Positions 13,061 to 26,352 of a stretch of DNA of 64,000 bases are shown here, piece after piece. Source of the DNA: Paragonimus westermani (Eukaryota; Platyhelminthes; Trematoda; Plagiorchiida; Troglotrematidae). Below the pieces are notes generated by a model. That model ran no database searches and was not told the origin of the DNA. It saw only the letters and a program-made list of their open reading frames with translations. The stretch spans positions 62,001 to 126,000 of the forward strand of contig QNGE01000132.1 in assembly GCA_008508345.1 (NCBI GenBank), given 5' to 3'. How positions within the stretch are numbered: position 1 is the first letter of the stretch; each line of letters opens with the position of its first letter. The position numbers were made by a program, and so were the translations under genes.

Positions 13061-14640
13061 GACAACGTTACTGTTGAGTTTAGACTAGGATGAAATTTGG
13101 TTCATGTGTTTCTTCTCAAAGTGGGTCATACGAGTGGTTTGTCTGAATGTGAAAACTGTGGCCGAGTACTGGGAGCGTTCGTTCCGAACTAATCTAAATC
13201 CACTAACTTCTGTTAACTAATGGATGTGACGGATATTAACTGTAAAATACCCAGGAAACTGTAATAAAATGTTTACCACAAACGCTTTAACGGACGCGCT
13301 TTAGTTTAAATTTACACTTATGAACAAAAAAGAAATCCGCGATGATTAAGCTATTTGTCTCACTGTCTAGCTATCGGAATCACAGGTGTCATCAGTTGTG
13401 TGTTTGAGTGTTTGTTTGTGTGACGCACTTTGGAGTGTTTCAAAGATCACGGAATACTTGTACACCATTCAACTTGCACTAGTCTACATCTGCTTAGACA
13501 GTACCAAGTGCCCCTTTTAGATTGGCTTGTGACAGATGGCTGTTTCTGATCGTAGGACTGTTCCCTATTCTGCCTGGGTTGGCACACGTGTGGCATGGCG
13601 GTCTTCAAACCATATCACAAACCCTCATTTCCAAGTGCTTCACAATGTCGGCTCCACCGTGTAGTTCCACCTATCCTTATTCGAAAAAATGAAATTTGTG
13701 TCAACTCAGGAAAATGTAATGATCAGCTGAAGCCCAAATAAACGGCCTTATGCTTAGTGAACCCGTTGTCAGGGTGAGAAGGGTGAATTTACTCCAGGGC
13801 ACACCTCCGACCAGCGACACCAAGGAAGAAAAACTGAACCCTCCTTACCTCACCATCAAGGCGCTTTCACTGGCGTTGATTTATGTGACCAAATGGATGG
13901 CGTGATCTCTTATAAGTGCGGGACCGTTCAAGGTTAGAGCGCTTCTGTGTCAAATAGTTGGCTGCTAACCGAGTCCAAAGGAAAGAGTTGAGAGTTTTTA
14001 GTGTTGCAACTCAAGTTAAGTGTGAGACTGTCTCAAATGAATATCTGACTGAACGGTTAGTACTGAAAATCAAAAGTGCCCTTCACACTAATCAGCATCG
14101 GAAGGACAACTAGAGGAAACTAAGTTTCAGACTTCAAATTCTTACAATGATTTAGAGGAAAAGCACGCCTTGTTTGTAGCTAATTATTGCGCCATAGCAG
14201 ATACTGGTTCGTTGACCCGTATATGTTCGCCTGATTTGTTGTTCACAAAATCCAGTCCCGGGACTATTTCAAAATGTTCTTTCTCACCTTCGTCTGTAGG
14301 TGGGACACAGTGAGACGCCCAGTGTGGTTAGTTCTTTTCCATGTTAGATTTGGTGGGTTAACACAGCGATTGCTAAACTGAACATTTTTTCATGAGACTT
14401 GTTCTGTAGCAGGTCACTGACGACCGTTATTGAGGTACAGGTGATGTATTTGTCAAGTTAACGTGGGCTAAGAGACTGGCACTCTCTTAGGTGGACGGAA
14501 GTGTTCGAAACGCCACTCCGATTGGAACAATGGACGTTTTGTAACGTCAGTGTATTTTCTGTCGAACTTGCAATCTCTGTGCAGCGGACCGTGAACATGT
14601 TCGCCCAATATATTTATTCCTGCTTGACTTTCAATTTCAG
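13061..14640. other. No gene recognised
   Basis: No supportable feature until a pyrimidine-rich stretch ending in tcaatttcag at 14640, which looks like a splice acceptor for the candidate exon chain that follows. Confidence 0.4.
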
Positions 14641-15253
14641 ATAGGGAATTGCGCCACGCAAAAACACCGTACGTTTATAGCATCTTGCAGAAGCTGTTTT
14701 TGAATCGAAAGCCCACAACGCGCATCTTAAGTACCAAACTAACTGACCTTACTACGTACTGGAGTATCCTGACGCCAATTAAAAAGTTCCAGCCCTTAAT
14801 GTGTTGGGTTTGGAAAAACGACGTAGTTGCCACCGCCTCCTCACCAGCCTATCGGCTGACAGGTGGTAGGGCAGCACCATTCAGCAAGTTTGGTTTCGGC
14901 GAACTAATTAAGGTCGACATATTTGGCGGATGTCTTAACCTTGTGTCAGGTTCTACATGACACTGGAGTGTAAAGTTTGTTCAGGAATATGTCACAAATG
15001 AACAACCGTTCGAGCCTGGTGTGCGGTCAGACGTGCAGTGCCAAATCCTCGTCGATGTCCGCGTCACGTGGACAAAATCTTCCGCCAATCCGGTTATTCG
15101 CTGCAAACGCAAACTGCCTCTCTGGCTGGGCGAAATGGAACAAACAGGTGATGGGGCCGCCAAAGTAACCGAATGAACTGAGGCAGAATGTTAGTTTGAA
15201 TCAGAGTCGGCGACGCTCGGTCTCCTGTGCTGTAACACTCGAGCGCAAAGCAG
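14641..15253 (+). CDS. Candidate multi-exon gene fragment with very short introns
   Basis: After the acceptor tcaatttcag, one frame stays open from 14641 to a TGA at 14958. A 72-nt intron, 14913-14984 (AAG|GTCGAC ... gttcag|GAA), would remove that stop and keep frame. The second segment, 14985-15147, reads EYVTNEQPFEPGVRSDVQCQ and then KLPLWLGEMEQT, ending at ACAG|GTGATG in phase 1. A 57-nt intron then leads to 15205-15253, open in the matching phase and closed by a good donor CAG|GTGAGC. All three phases fit. Introns of 57-72 nt are short but known in flatworms. No domain is recognised. Alternative: a pseudogene or transposon frame with one in-frame stop. The exon boundaries are inference only. 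Confidence 0.35.
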
Positions 15254-15473
15254 GTGAGCTTCGCGGACGAACACCTGTGATAGACCTATTGAACTGACTG
15301 TGCCGAGCAAGCCCGTTTAAGAGCAATTAACACCTGAGTGAAGCTTAATAGATGATTCCACAGAATGACTGAAACAGACACAAGTGAATGAACGGTGCAC
15401 AACCGTGCACAAAGGTATCAGTTGTGATGAGGCAGAGTCAACGGTCGCCTCAAGTTTCCAAAACAAAGAAGAT

Positions 15474-15712
15474 AACAGTTCTCCCAACAGTTCCCGATTA
15501 CCAAACAATCTCAACACAACGCCTTAACCACAGTCGTGCTCGATGATACGGTAAGGTACGCGCATTCCAGGTCACATCGCTCGGCCCCAACGTCACAGTG
15601 TTTTGTCCACCATGGTTCACGATCGTTAACATTTGGCTATTGACAAACGTCCCGGTGTTTGTCAGACAGTGCGAGGCTGGGAAGTTGCATGATTCAGAGA
15701 AAGAGAGCAAAA
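15474..15712 (+). repeat. Left arm of a 95% identical inverted repeat
   Basis: This 239-bp segment matches the reverse complement of 17712-17951 with about 12 mismatches by hand count and no gap. It is the most recent duplication in the window. On the plus strand both arms encode the same frame (FTIVNIWLLTNVPVFV, then QCEAGKLHDSE); on the opposite strand a second frame is also open in both (SCNFPASHCLTNTGTFV). Neither product is recognised. No target-site duplication was found outside the arms. Confidence 0.9.
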
Positions 15713-17711
15713 TTACGACAACGAAGTGTGCCAGTACGATAGTTTGTCCACAAAGTGACAAATACCGTAGTGTCAAATCCGTGGACGTGATGAATTTACA
15801 AAATGGTGAAATTTTGGATGAAAACTGACAACTTCATCAAGTCGGGTGAGATGTATGGTGATATGCTTAGAATTAACAGCACTAGCTGTAATTTATGGCC
15901 TGGTGGTGTTTACTCGTGTCACTGAAACGATTAGTGGTGTATGGAATTTGTTAGGTCATTTGATCTCATTTGTGAGTCATCCCGCTGTACTTTATGTCAA
16001 TGTAAGCTAAATCTGTTTGTTTTGAGAAACTATGAAAAAACGTTCGAATTGTATACTAATTAAGGCGCTCTATTCACCGTTGCATACGTAGACCGAATAT
16101 ACGTATTGGTGCCTATTCTGTACCGTTAATCAGTGACCCTGCATAGTACGTTGAAATTATCAGATCCGTTCATCAGAAGTGACTGTACGCCCATACTGTA
16201 TAGCCCTGCACAACACAGCTGCATAGTGTCTGCAATATCGTATCACGATATACACGAAACGGATCATTGCTTCTGTGAGACAATGCTTGATGGTAGGCTC
16301 GCCCAGACTCCGTACTGCAACCAAAGCTGATTCCATTGTACACACCAATTTTCGACTTGCTGTTAGAGATATTCTGTTCCAGCCGCGGATCGACATTATC
16401 GTCAAGCGAAACAAAACGACACGAAAGCTTTATTTTGTGAAGTATGGATTCATAAGAACTTCTTGAAATTTTCTCTGCGGTTTTGTTTACATAAAAACAC
16501 TATTGTAGCAAACAGTGCCAGGTAATCTCAGTGATTGCACGGCATTTTAAAATTATGGTAACGTTCAGTTCCTCACTGTTCATGAATGTTCCCTGTAGAC
16601 CCTAAATTTAGGGTGACTCGAAGATAAATTTCTGTTGGAGTGTTATCTGGCAACCACAAAGACCCCTCTCTTCGTCCGTTGTGGCTGGTTCATCCTCGCC
16701 CCAGTACTTCAGTTGAATATTTTGGTGCACACAGTATGTAGCACGGTGTTACGCCATCTCGTTGAACCCACTTTGTTGCACTAATGGCGCGATACCCTAC
16801 TGCAACCTTTAGACATGTGTGTCCCTGTTTGTTAATAATTGCACAAAAAAGGTGTTCTTGATATTCGTTTCACCAAAGACAAAAGGTCAGGTAAGTCGTT
16901 ACTTAACAGTTCCCATCCAACTACAGGCTGTAGTTTGTGTTGTAGGCGATTAGACCAAACTCATGGCAGTTGTTGCTGTGTCTTTACTAGGACCTCCCAA
17001 TCTGGTCGATAAATATATCGTGCGCACCGCGGAAATCGATATTACATTCCAAATGGAGCCAATAAACCCTTTTGAACATCCTTAACATAACAGTTACCTG
17101 TTTGATATGTGCAGAGTATTAATTTTTTACAGGTCACGATTACTGTCAATCGTGCCAAGCTTTTGTAGCAACCTCCGATTAGAATTCCAAGCAGCCGGTA
17201 CCATTAAAATTAGTAGTGTTACTTTCAGATCATAACAAAAGGTCACACAAGCAAAAATAACTACAATATTGTGTTCAACGATAAGATTATCAACGTATCT
17301 TTCCCATAATCACGATCCAGAAATGTGTCATGGTTATAGCACGGCATTTCGTCAAGACTATGTTGTGCATGACTACTGTTCAACAAGCTGAATTGAATGA
17401 AATCTGATCTAGCACACCTCAACTAAACCATATTTGTACACAATGAAAAAACCTGTCCAACCTGTCTCCAGTAAGTGATAAGTACTGGTGTTAAACATCC
17501 ACAAGGGGGTACGTGCATCTGCAGTCTGCGGTTTTCTAGAGAAGCAGGCTGATAAACAAAGACAGTTCTAGTATGGTACGTGTTACGTTCATAACTAAGC
17601 CTATTTAGATCAGTACACATATGCACCGACATCATCCTAGGGCAAAAATGCCAAACCGATATCTTCATTCCCCGTACGACTGGAGCTGGTGTAGCCACCC
17701 AAGCTACCATG
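15713..17711. other. Loop of the inverted repeat; no gene recognised
   Basis: This 2-kb interior has only short frames (for example 16133-16330 plus, 16160-16414 minus) with no named motif. There is no transposase-like frame, so the arms are not obviously the ends of an autonomous transposon. Confidence 0.5.
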
Positions 17712-17951
17712 GTTTTGCTCTCTTCCTCTGAATCATGCAACTTCCCAGCCTCGCACTGTTTGACAAACACCGGGACGTTTGTCAATAGCCAAATGTTAAC
17801 GATCGTGAACCGTGGTGGACAAAACACTGTGACATTGGGGCCGAGCGATTTGACCTGGAATGCGCGTAACTTACCCTATCATCGAGCACGACTGTGGTTA
17901 AGGCGGTGTGTTGAGATTGTTCGGTAATCGGGCCCTGTTGGAAGAACTGTT
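17712..17951 (-). repeat. Right arm of the 95% identical inverted repeat
   Basis: Reverse-complement partner of 15474-15712. Within the shared minus-strand frame (17827-17700) the differences include both silent (Asn-Val block) and replacement changes (Trp to Arg, Arg to Lys, Lys to Glu), so there is no clear sign of protein constraint. Confidence 0.9.
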
Positions 17952-18319
17952 TTGAGTAAATCATCTGTGTATGTTTTTCAGTTATGATTTCGTTGAAATG
18001 GTCTGTATACCGGAATGCTTTTGAATGCCTGCTTGTGGGACGGTCTTTGTGCTAGAGAAGTGGATTTTTTGGAACTAATCTGTTCACATCATAACGTCAA
18101 CCCCATTGTTGTATTCCTTCACAAGCATTGCGACTGCGTTCGCTGGCATCAAACAAATTAACTTAATGTTTCGTCTCGTCAAACTGGTTTAACTCAGCGT
18201 GGTAACAGCATTGAACAGTCAAATGTAGACCGTTAACGATGCATGATTCTACTCTCGCGGTTCTGCAGTTTGTCGAGGTAACAAAAAACGGTGATAACCC
18301 AAATGATGATTTCGTTCAC
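17952..18319. other. No gene recognised
   Basis: Nothing supportable was seen. Confidence 0.4.
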
Positions 18320-18476
18320 AAATTTTGGTTTGTCGACTTTCGTTACGGCTTGATGAAGTGCTGAGTTTCCAAGTCGCTGCCATAACCCCATTTCTTCTAA
18401 TTGGTCATCATGTGTAGGCTCTTCATTCTCCATCAATGTCTGAAGTTCAGCTTGGCCCCCAAATAACCGTGGACTG
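18320..18476 (-). CDS. Candidate exon, unassigned (weakly ankyrin-like)
   Basis: On the minus strand an acceptor aaatctttacag precedes 157 nt that stay open and end at AAATTT|GTGAAC. The product starts SPRLFGGQAELQTLMENEEP and contains LGNSALHQAVTKVDKPK. GNSALHQAV resembles the GNTALHLA core of an ankyrin repeat, but one short match is not enough to assign the family. The region 18539-18892 on the same strand is also open, with a hydrophobic product, and may hold a further exon in another frame; I could not find a phase-consistent join. Confidence 0.3.
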
Positions 18477-19597
18477 CTGTAAAGATTTTTGGTTGACACT
18501 GTGGTGCTCCGTATTCGCCATGAGTTACTTTGTTTCCTTTAATGTCTTCGGCTTCTCTGCGCCGTACATGTTTTTACCGTCCGGCAGTCCATTGCTGAAA
18601 CTGTGAATCGCCCCACATTCAGAACGAAATTCAGGTTGTCCAAGTGATGAAACAAATCTCTGCAAATCGTGAAGTTCAACGAATATAACTGACCAATCAA
18701 GAAACCCACTTGAAAACTTAGGGAGTAGAAATTCTTATAAAAACACAAATCAAACAGCATTACCAAAAGCAATGAGGTGTGTGAAACAAAGGTAGCCGAT
18801 TGATTGAGCCAAGTTTGAAAGGAATAGATCGGCAAGCACTTTAATTTCCAAGCTTTATAGGTTTCCCAGAGTACATAAAAACGAGGTACCACTGTGTCGG
18901 CAAAATGAATTGCCAGGTTGCTAGAATTAGTCGGGAGAAAACTAGTTATTCACAGTCTTGGGAGTCATTTTGGATGTCAAAACAGCAATCGGGTTATCGT
19001 TATGCTTTTTACCGGTTGTTACTTCAATGACAAACCTTGAAAGTAATACAGTGGCAGAGCACGGAAGGCCAGTGATTTTTTCAAAAGCGTTATGTAGGCG
19101 ATATTGTTTGCACGACAAACGAGTCGAAATGTCTGGCAGAAACAGGGATACAGTGTATTCACAAATATACGCCTTTAATCTTAAAACCCGAGTTATCTGT
19201 ACGTGTAGCGTTTTCATACTCTTTCGCGTGACGCCGTGAAGATGGGTCGGTGAAGTGTGAAGCGTAATATAATGCAACTTAGACGGAGCAATTTAACTGG
19301 ACTGATGCTTGCCAGATAGAGTTTTGGAAGTATGCTCAGATGATAATATAGAACAGGAACCACAGTTAACATGTGATAACGGCCAAGGAGAGCTGCTTAT
19401 TCGTGGGTGCATGTTAATTAGCGCTGTAGACAAAAAGCCTGTTTGTATTTTGTTACAATTTAAAGACGATAGCTGCTGAAAACACAACCCAGTGAACATA
19501 GTGTCGGAATTAACAAAACCAGTTTCAAAAGTCAGTTATACGTTTGATTTACTTCCACATCACATTCACCTCATCAGCCGAAGGATATACTGCCAGT
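18477..19597. other. No gene recognised
   Basis: Contains a 117-codon hydrophobic minus-strand frame (18539-18892) and overlapping frames of about 110 codons on both strands at 18942-19277. None has a recognised motif; mutual overlap suggests at most one per pair could be real. Confidence 0.35.
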
Positions 19598-19800
19598 ACA
19601 TACTTTATCGTTGTGTCTCTACCATTTCGTATGCTCATGTGAAACAAACTACATAGGTCACACAACACGTCGGTTATCCGAACGCATCCAAGAGCATATT
19701 CGACGTGGCTAGCTCGAGGATCGATACAGACATTTCTATCTGCGGTCGCTACGCGGTTGGTTGAATCGAGCCACCGGATCATCCCGGCCGATTCGTTCAG
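19598..19800 (+). pseudogene. Penelope-like element, GIY-YIG endonuclease fragment
   Basis: From 19620 the frame reads YHFVCSCETNYIGHTTRRL then SERIQEHIRRG before a TAG at 19710. This matches the start of the GIY-YIG nuclease of PLEs: an aromatic-x-F start, a CxC pair, YIG.T.RRL and R(I/V).EH. The GIY tyrosine region is partly kept and the YIG motif is intact. After the stop the same frame continues for about 45 codons without the expected SS(I/V)A.H..(T/S)GH block, so the copy is interrupted or truncated. PLEs use this nuclease for target-primed reverse transcription; that role is family knowledge. The RT domain was not found upstream. Confidence 0.7.
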
Positions 19801-22800
19801 ACTGGTCTATTGAGTCTGTGGGTTGCAGTGTAAGTAGGTCCAAAATGGTATACTAGTAATCGCAGCGGTTATTGCAGTTTGCTTTCACTCACTCCTATAT
19901 GACGCACGAATGCCGTCTCGTGTATACGTATGAAGTTTTGTGGTCACGTGATCATCGCGACTAAGTCTATGATGTCGGCTTTCTGATTTATTCACAAATT
20001 TTGTACAATCCACCTGATTGGTGCTACATAACCAGACCACACGAAACTGATTGTCATCCCTCACCCCACTAAAGCACTACTCATAGCGGGTTCCTATGAA
20101 TGATTTCTAATTAGGCTGGTGAAGATGCACTGGAAGCATTCTTGTTTGATGTGCATTTCTTCCAACGGCTAAGCTGGGCATATTTACGGCACCCAAACCT
20201 TGGTTGTCAGCCTACAGTTGGATCAGTGGAGGCATGCTACACTTGATTCTGTTAGCACATCCTTCTTCCCGAATTCTACTGAAAGTAAGTTGTCTTTTTG
20301 TATATTCTATAGATGAACACAGCAGCTGCTTCTCCATCACCAGACTGTGGGTAGACTACCGATTGAAGATGAAACAGTTAGCGAATGCAAATAGGTCAAG
20401 TAAACTAACAGATGGAACTGAGATAAAACAAGGCTAGAATATTAGGTATTTCTTAATAAGTGAATAGAAACCTTATGAGTTGATGAGATGCTGTTGCTTT
20501 GTTCACTTGCCTACGAACAGCACTATTGAGAACCAGGTCTACAAAGATAACCTGTGTATGCAGCAGGAATCCTCTATTGAAAGAGCACGCATGACATGTG
20601 TGTCAACGTTCTCAACACGTTCGTGTAAATCATTGACAAGCAAACACAACCTGCTGTACCTTTGTTGTATTTATAGTTTGAAGGGAGGAGAGCGTCGTGA
20701 CGATCAGCGATGCAAAGGTTTTACTTGCTGGTAGTCAGACAGATTTAATAAGCAAGTTAACAGTCTAATCCGATTAAGCCTGTGTAGAGGTATTAAAGAG
20801 CAATCGAAGCGAAGTAGTACTTGACTATTGCGAAATTGTCGTTAGCATGTTTTGCTCCTGCGATGTAAGTACTAACTAGTGGGTGTTTTAGATTTGAAAC
20901 AAGGTCTGTCAACTCCGACTTATTCCCCGAAAGAACGACCCTTGTAACATATAGTCATTGTATGTAAGCTACGTAGATATCCAGGACAGAGAGCATTTTT
21001 GACCTGGCCCGAAGAACAGCCATCTTTAGAGTTTCAGACGTAATTTTCTCCGTTGCAATTCAGATGGTCAGAGTGGACACTGTCAAAGTTGATTTTCATT
21101 CCAATAGTACTAAACCAAGATCTTTTAGAAGTGACCAAAACCTGCAGTACGCACTCGCCCATAAGGTGATGTTCCATATATTAGACAGTGAACTGTGGCG
21201 TCCAGTATAAAAGACATTGGATCATTGGGATTAAGGATTTGGTTAATGTGGAAACGTGGTAATTGTGAATGAATGATCCGCAGTAGTCTGCATGTATCCT
21301 TTAACAGCAGGTCTGTTGAAACAATGTTTTAGTATAAGCAGATGCGCATCACACTACTTGTACAAGTTTCCGAAGTCAGCACTGATTCCTGTTCAGCAGT
21401 TTCAAGAGGTATCCTGTTTTTACGACACATTATGAAATCTATGGGTCTCCTTTAGTATATTGGGGATTGATATTGGAAATACAACAAAGCATACGGTTAG
21501 AGGAGTAGTCCCCTCAGAACTGTTCCACACAGGTATCGTCTCAGCCACACTGCTAGTAACAGAATTCCAGAGCGCCACCGTATATAATCTCAAATCTGTC
21601 CTAGGGTCGCACAACTGGTTTGGCATACAGTCCTGAGTGAAAGTGAACCTGGAATTCAGTGAGAGAACGTCTTCTGGATTAGTTGTTCGCTAGGCAGGTT
21701 GACAATAAGTAGTCACAAGCTGCTGGCGAAAGATAACGGCTGTTAGCTCGTCGTCGATCTACTGGGATTAAAAAAGATTGCAAAGTCCAACGGTCAGTAA
21801 CTCTGTGAAATCGGGATCCTACATAAATATTTGTGGCGTCTCCGGAACACCCATACCACTCATCAGTCTGAAAATACACACGACAAACATTCATTTCCAC
21901 CTGTTAAAGGTGGACTTCAAACCAAGAAAAGCAAGTTGCTAATGATGCGTACTCCGAAAGCGAGAACGGCACCATAGTCTCTGGACACGCTACAGATCGT
22001 AATGGGTTCACCCAGAACCGTCTCACTTGCAAAGATCCCTGCCACTTTGTACACAGCTTGAAAAAAGAAAAGCCTTTGAGATATGAAGGCAGAACTTGAG
22101 ACGACTGGGATACTCTTCTTCAGACTGCCTGCAATGTATCATGGCTTCTCCTGATTCTTGAGTGTTTCCGCACTGACCTGGCTCGATATCCAATTGAGTC
22201 CGGCCGGAACTCATCACATCTAATGTTGAATCCACGAAATTCCTGTTGGTTGGCAAGTTGTATACTTTGTTGGCTTGCTAGACGCGTTTCTTCAAACTAC
22301 TCGCTGAAATAATGCTAGCAGTTGCCTATCATGACACTCCCATGACTTACCAAAAGTTGATGACTTCTCTCAGTGCAAATGTTCCTACGATGCACGCGCA
22401 GTCCACAATCAGTGGAGGCCAAAAATGCTTCCAAAGACACAGAGTCCGGAGATGAAAAACATGTCGGAATGGCCGCATGTTGCGATGGCTGTCACTAGTG
22501 GCTTCGACTTAAATGTGTGGATACTCATCAAGTGTGTACTTGCATGAGTGAGACCGTGAAAGTCAACCTTTTTCTCGACAGCACTAAAGAATTCCCTGGT
22601 TTTCGCATGAGGATGATTAGCAACGAGATTTTTATAATATATATTCTTAGAGAGATTTCCTAATGGCGGGATCCTCGACTGGAGTTAACAGGACATTTGC
22701 TGTGTCACTTCGAGGGGATCGGACATTTTGAGCAGTACTCACAGGTGAATAATGCCGTGAGTTTCCATACAACAATTCAACAATTCAACGGTGAACTGGT

Positions 22801-25800
22801 CAAAACCGCTGTCTCATGGAGACGTTGCACGATTACCATTCCCAGTTGTGACAAGGATAGTCACCGCCGATGAGATACAACAGAGGAAAATGTCAGCGCT
22901 TTGATTTCTTCAAACCTGGTTGTCTGAAATACCTGTGGGAACGCGGGAGCTGCGAGCGGTTATGAGTGATGAACATTTCTCTTGGACATATATCTTTCTA
23001 AACTCGATTTCAGTGTAATTCAGCAGTGCACGGAGAGCGGCAACGTCATCACCAGTCATTGGAAATAAAGTCGTGAGTGGCTGTTACAGAAGAATACGCG
23101 CTTGAGTTTTTGGGAGTGTCACAAATTCCGTACCCAAATTCAAGGCACAGTGTTGCTTTTCAATATCAGTTTATTCTGTTTGCTAGAATCAACATTCCGT
23201 CACCTGTGTAGCTCGAGCGGCATTCGATCAGCTGATGATGTTTGACCAGCATTACGACCATTTTCTGCACAACATAAGCGTTTATTGCCAAAAAAACAGT
23301 TTAATTCAAAACGCTTGTTCAACATTCTTAAGGTTGTTGGGCTCTTCTTGTATACGAGGCATCAGTGGTGGCTTGTATCCGCTCAACAGATCACACCAAA
23401 GAGTGGCCAGTTTAGTCAAAAGCACTCCCAAGTATGATCGTTTAGAAGGTTTTTACTTGTAGGGTGTAGATTGAACTGAACGTTACGTTGTGGTTCACAC
23501 ACCTGCACTCAGCGAACTAAAACGTGGTGTTTTGTAGAGTGCATTGATGTGACCTTTACTGTTACCTGCATGACTAGCAACTAGTCGTAATCCCCAAGTG
23601 GACTGCACTCGGAACTTGCCACGAAACAAACACCGGTCGATAGACTATTTGTGTGGGAGACGAATCAACGCTGCGGAAGACTTGGACGAACTAAGTGACT
23701 TTCGTGGAACGCTGGGTGCATTTCTGTACTATCGATGCTGTCGCGTTAAGGGCTGAGGGACACATATCCAATTAAGACTGAAAGCAGATTGAGTAAACAG
23801 CAGGATGTACCATCAGATAGAGCCCAGGGAACCAAAAGTATCCATTGCACATTATTCAGTAATAACGCAAATATTCGACCAGAGACCCAACTGAGTTCAA
23901 ACCTTTGCCGTTCTCTCACGAAAACTGTGGTTTCTACGGTGGGCAACATGATGGACGGTTGAGTTTGCTCACGTATTTTGCGCAGTCAACTGTTCACTTG
24001 ATCCACTCTCACAGTTTACTCGAGTGGTCAACGTGGTCAAACACCTGAGTTCTGTTGACTACGTCGGTTAGCAACCAACTCCTCAGAACCAGTTTAACAT
24101 CGGCTGGGTCTACGATCAGTAGAATTCATTTAAATGCTTTCTGAAACGCCAACCGATCTGGTCAAAATCGCCGTGACGATGAAATAAGCAGAGCCGAGAA
24201 GGTCCTCTGTAGTGTCCATGGGCGTGGATGCGGACTGGATTAAATTCGACGATCTTTCATTCCACTAGTGGATTGACTCAATGTATGGATCGTCGCTACG
24301 ACGTGATCGGATTGACAATTTCCCTATGCTGGCTTAATAGTGGGTTCACTTAAACTCTATGCGACGTTGTTCTATTACTGTAACCGTAATAGCCTACGTA
24401 ATGGGGATACTGACTAGATCCCGCGGTCCTCACACAGTTGTCGTTTGAACTAACCGGTTTTGATAGGGTGAACTTTACTGCCTGCTTGCTGATGGACTCT
24501 GAAGTACACTGATCTGAATGTCCATTACACAACGGGCGGAAGCTGACCCGTTTTAATCTTTGATGACTAGGGATGCAATGTCATCGAAAATAAAACCTCA
24601 CTTGCAGTGTAAAGGTAGCAGTTTGCCTCAACCTGCGTTCATCATACTACGGAAGTTTCGCCCTACTCAAAAAACATACTTTCTCGGTTAGATCAATGGC
24701 GTAGGGAATTTTTGTTAGCCTTAACTCTGCAGTTGCGTATTCCATTGGTTCCATCTTGGTACGTACAGCAAGTTAGACATCTCGGTACTTCGTTGTGACG
24801 AATGAATAACAGTGGAGCTCGAATGTTTGTGCATAGGGTCATTGTCATATAGTGAATGAAGCAAACTCATTGAAGGAGACTAGTAATATTGCACTGCGAA
24901 AACTGCAATGACTTGCTTAATCATCGATTTCGCAGTGTGCCAGATAAACGAATTCGGTAGAAAAAACACACACTGTGTTTATGTTTCCTCGTAGGACGGA
25001 ATTCTGAAACGGATACGAGTAACTACTGACAGAATTCTCGTCCAGGCACTTGAATACCACATGTGTCCGACACACGAGATGCCACTCACTTTTCCAGGGT
25101 GTATGTTGATGGCTGACCAGGCAGTGGTGCTCTCTAGTTGGTAGGTTTGCCTCCGAGATAGACAGAGAACCTAACCCGGTAACGTTAGGAGCGGAACTCA
25201 TTTACATAACAAAACCAATGCATTGCAGTTAGGTTTCGCGTTTCAAGCGGCATAATTAATTCTGTGGAATGATTGATGTGGTCGACGCAGCATACTTGTG
25301 GTTAACTCTATTGATCTGCTTGCTCCGATTTATTCTGACGTCTTGTATGATCACCCTTTGCTTTTTCCAGTATTACTTGAAAGACCTTGACTGTCACTGT
25401 TACTGAACTATTGAATAAATATTTCAAAAGCCTCGGGAGATCCTGTTGCTAGTTCTTCTCCAGCAGACTGAACCAGTTCTGCGGGGGGCGGGGTAGAATG
25501 ATACAGTTGGCAAAACCAGAAGTTCATCTTTTGGTTGGCCTGGTTTGAAAAAATAGACCAAACGAACAATTGCTTCAGAAAGCGTGAAACACAAATTACG
25601 ATTTCATTGTTAAATAGTATGCAGTACTACAACTTTGAAACACTGATATAAAGGGAGGATACTCAGTACACTTGAAAGAGTTACCGAATGATTGAATGTC
25701 AGTCAGGATATTAATTTTTATGCTAAAATACAGAGCTGTGTTACTTACACCCGTTAGCAGTATAAACGCAGGTACTACCGCCATGCTCATAATGCTATAC

Positions 25801-26352
25801 AGAATAGTTGAAATTTGAAATTTCCAGCATCACAGCATGGTTTCGTGGCTCACCCGGTTGAAAATGTTTACTAGTTAGACACATGTTTGTTTAACTTTCG
25901 ACCAGTGTATCGAGGTTGCTCGTGCTGTAAATGGTCATATTGTAGAACAGACGGTTACGGGCTTTAATAACAGGATTATTGACACACTGACTGTAACGTC
26001 AAGACTGATAAGAAAATTTGGTAAACTGAAGTGAAGAGAAACACCGCAGGTTAATTGAGGAACCATTCAAATATCTCAAACTGAAATCCAGGGGAACTGA
26101 GGATATAATGCTCCAAGGCACATGGTATTAACGAGATGCTAATCCAAACCACTTCCCATGGTGGATTGTAATGTGGTTGAAACTGCAGCTGGGTGGTGAG
26201 GTAGAGAGGTGGTTCACGTGGATTATGTTTGATATAACTTATATTTTTAAAGGTCATCATCTAAGTGAAAATATTCTGCCAAAATTACTGATGATTACAA
26301 AGTATGTTAAAATTCTTATCAATAATTCAAAAACGTTTGAAACTCAGCCAGA
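19801..26352. other. Long stretch without a recognised gene
   Basis: About 6.5 kb. A tandem 8-bp unit (ACAATTCA, two copies) lies at 22771-22789. A minus-strand frame at 22023-22256 is acidic and protein-like (GNTQESGEAMIHCRQSEEEY), with a possible acceptor (ccaaccaacag) upstream, but no family is recognised. A 94-codon minus-strand frame at 24917-25201 is also unassigned. A G-rich run, ggggggcgggg, lies near 25483-25493. Confidence 0.35.

Noticed and set aside
25480..25496. G-quadruplex
   Set aside because: The G-rich run has only two real G tracts, too few for a four-tract quadruplex.
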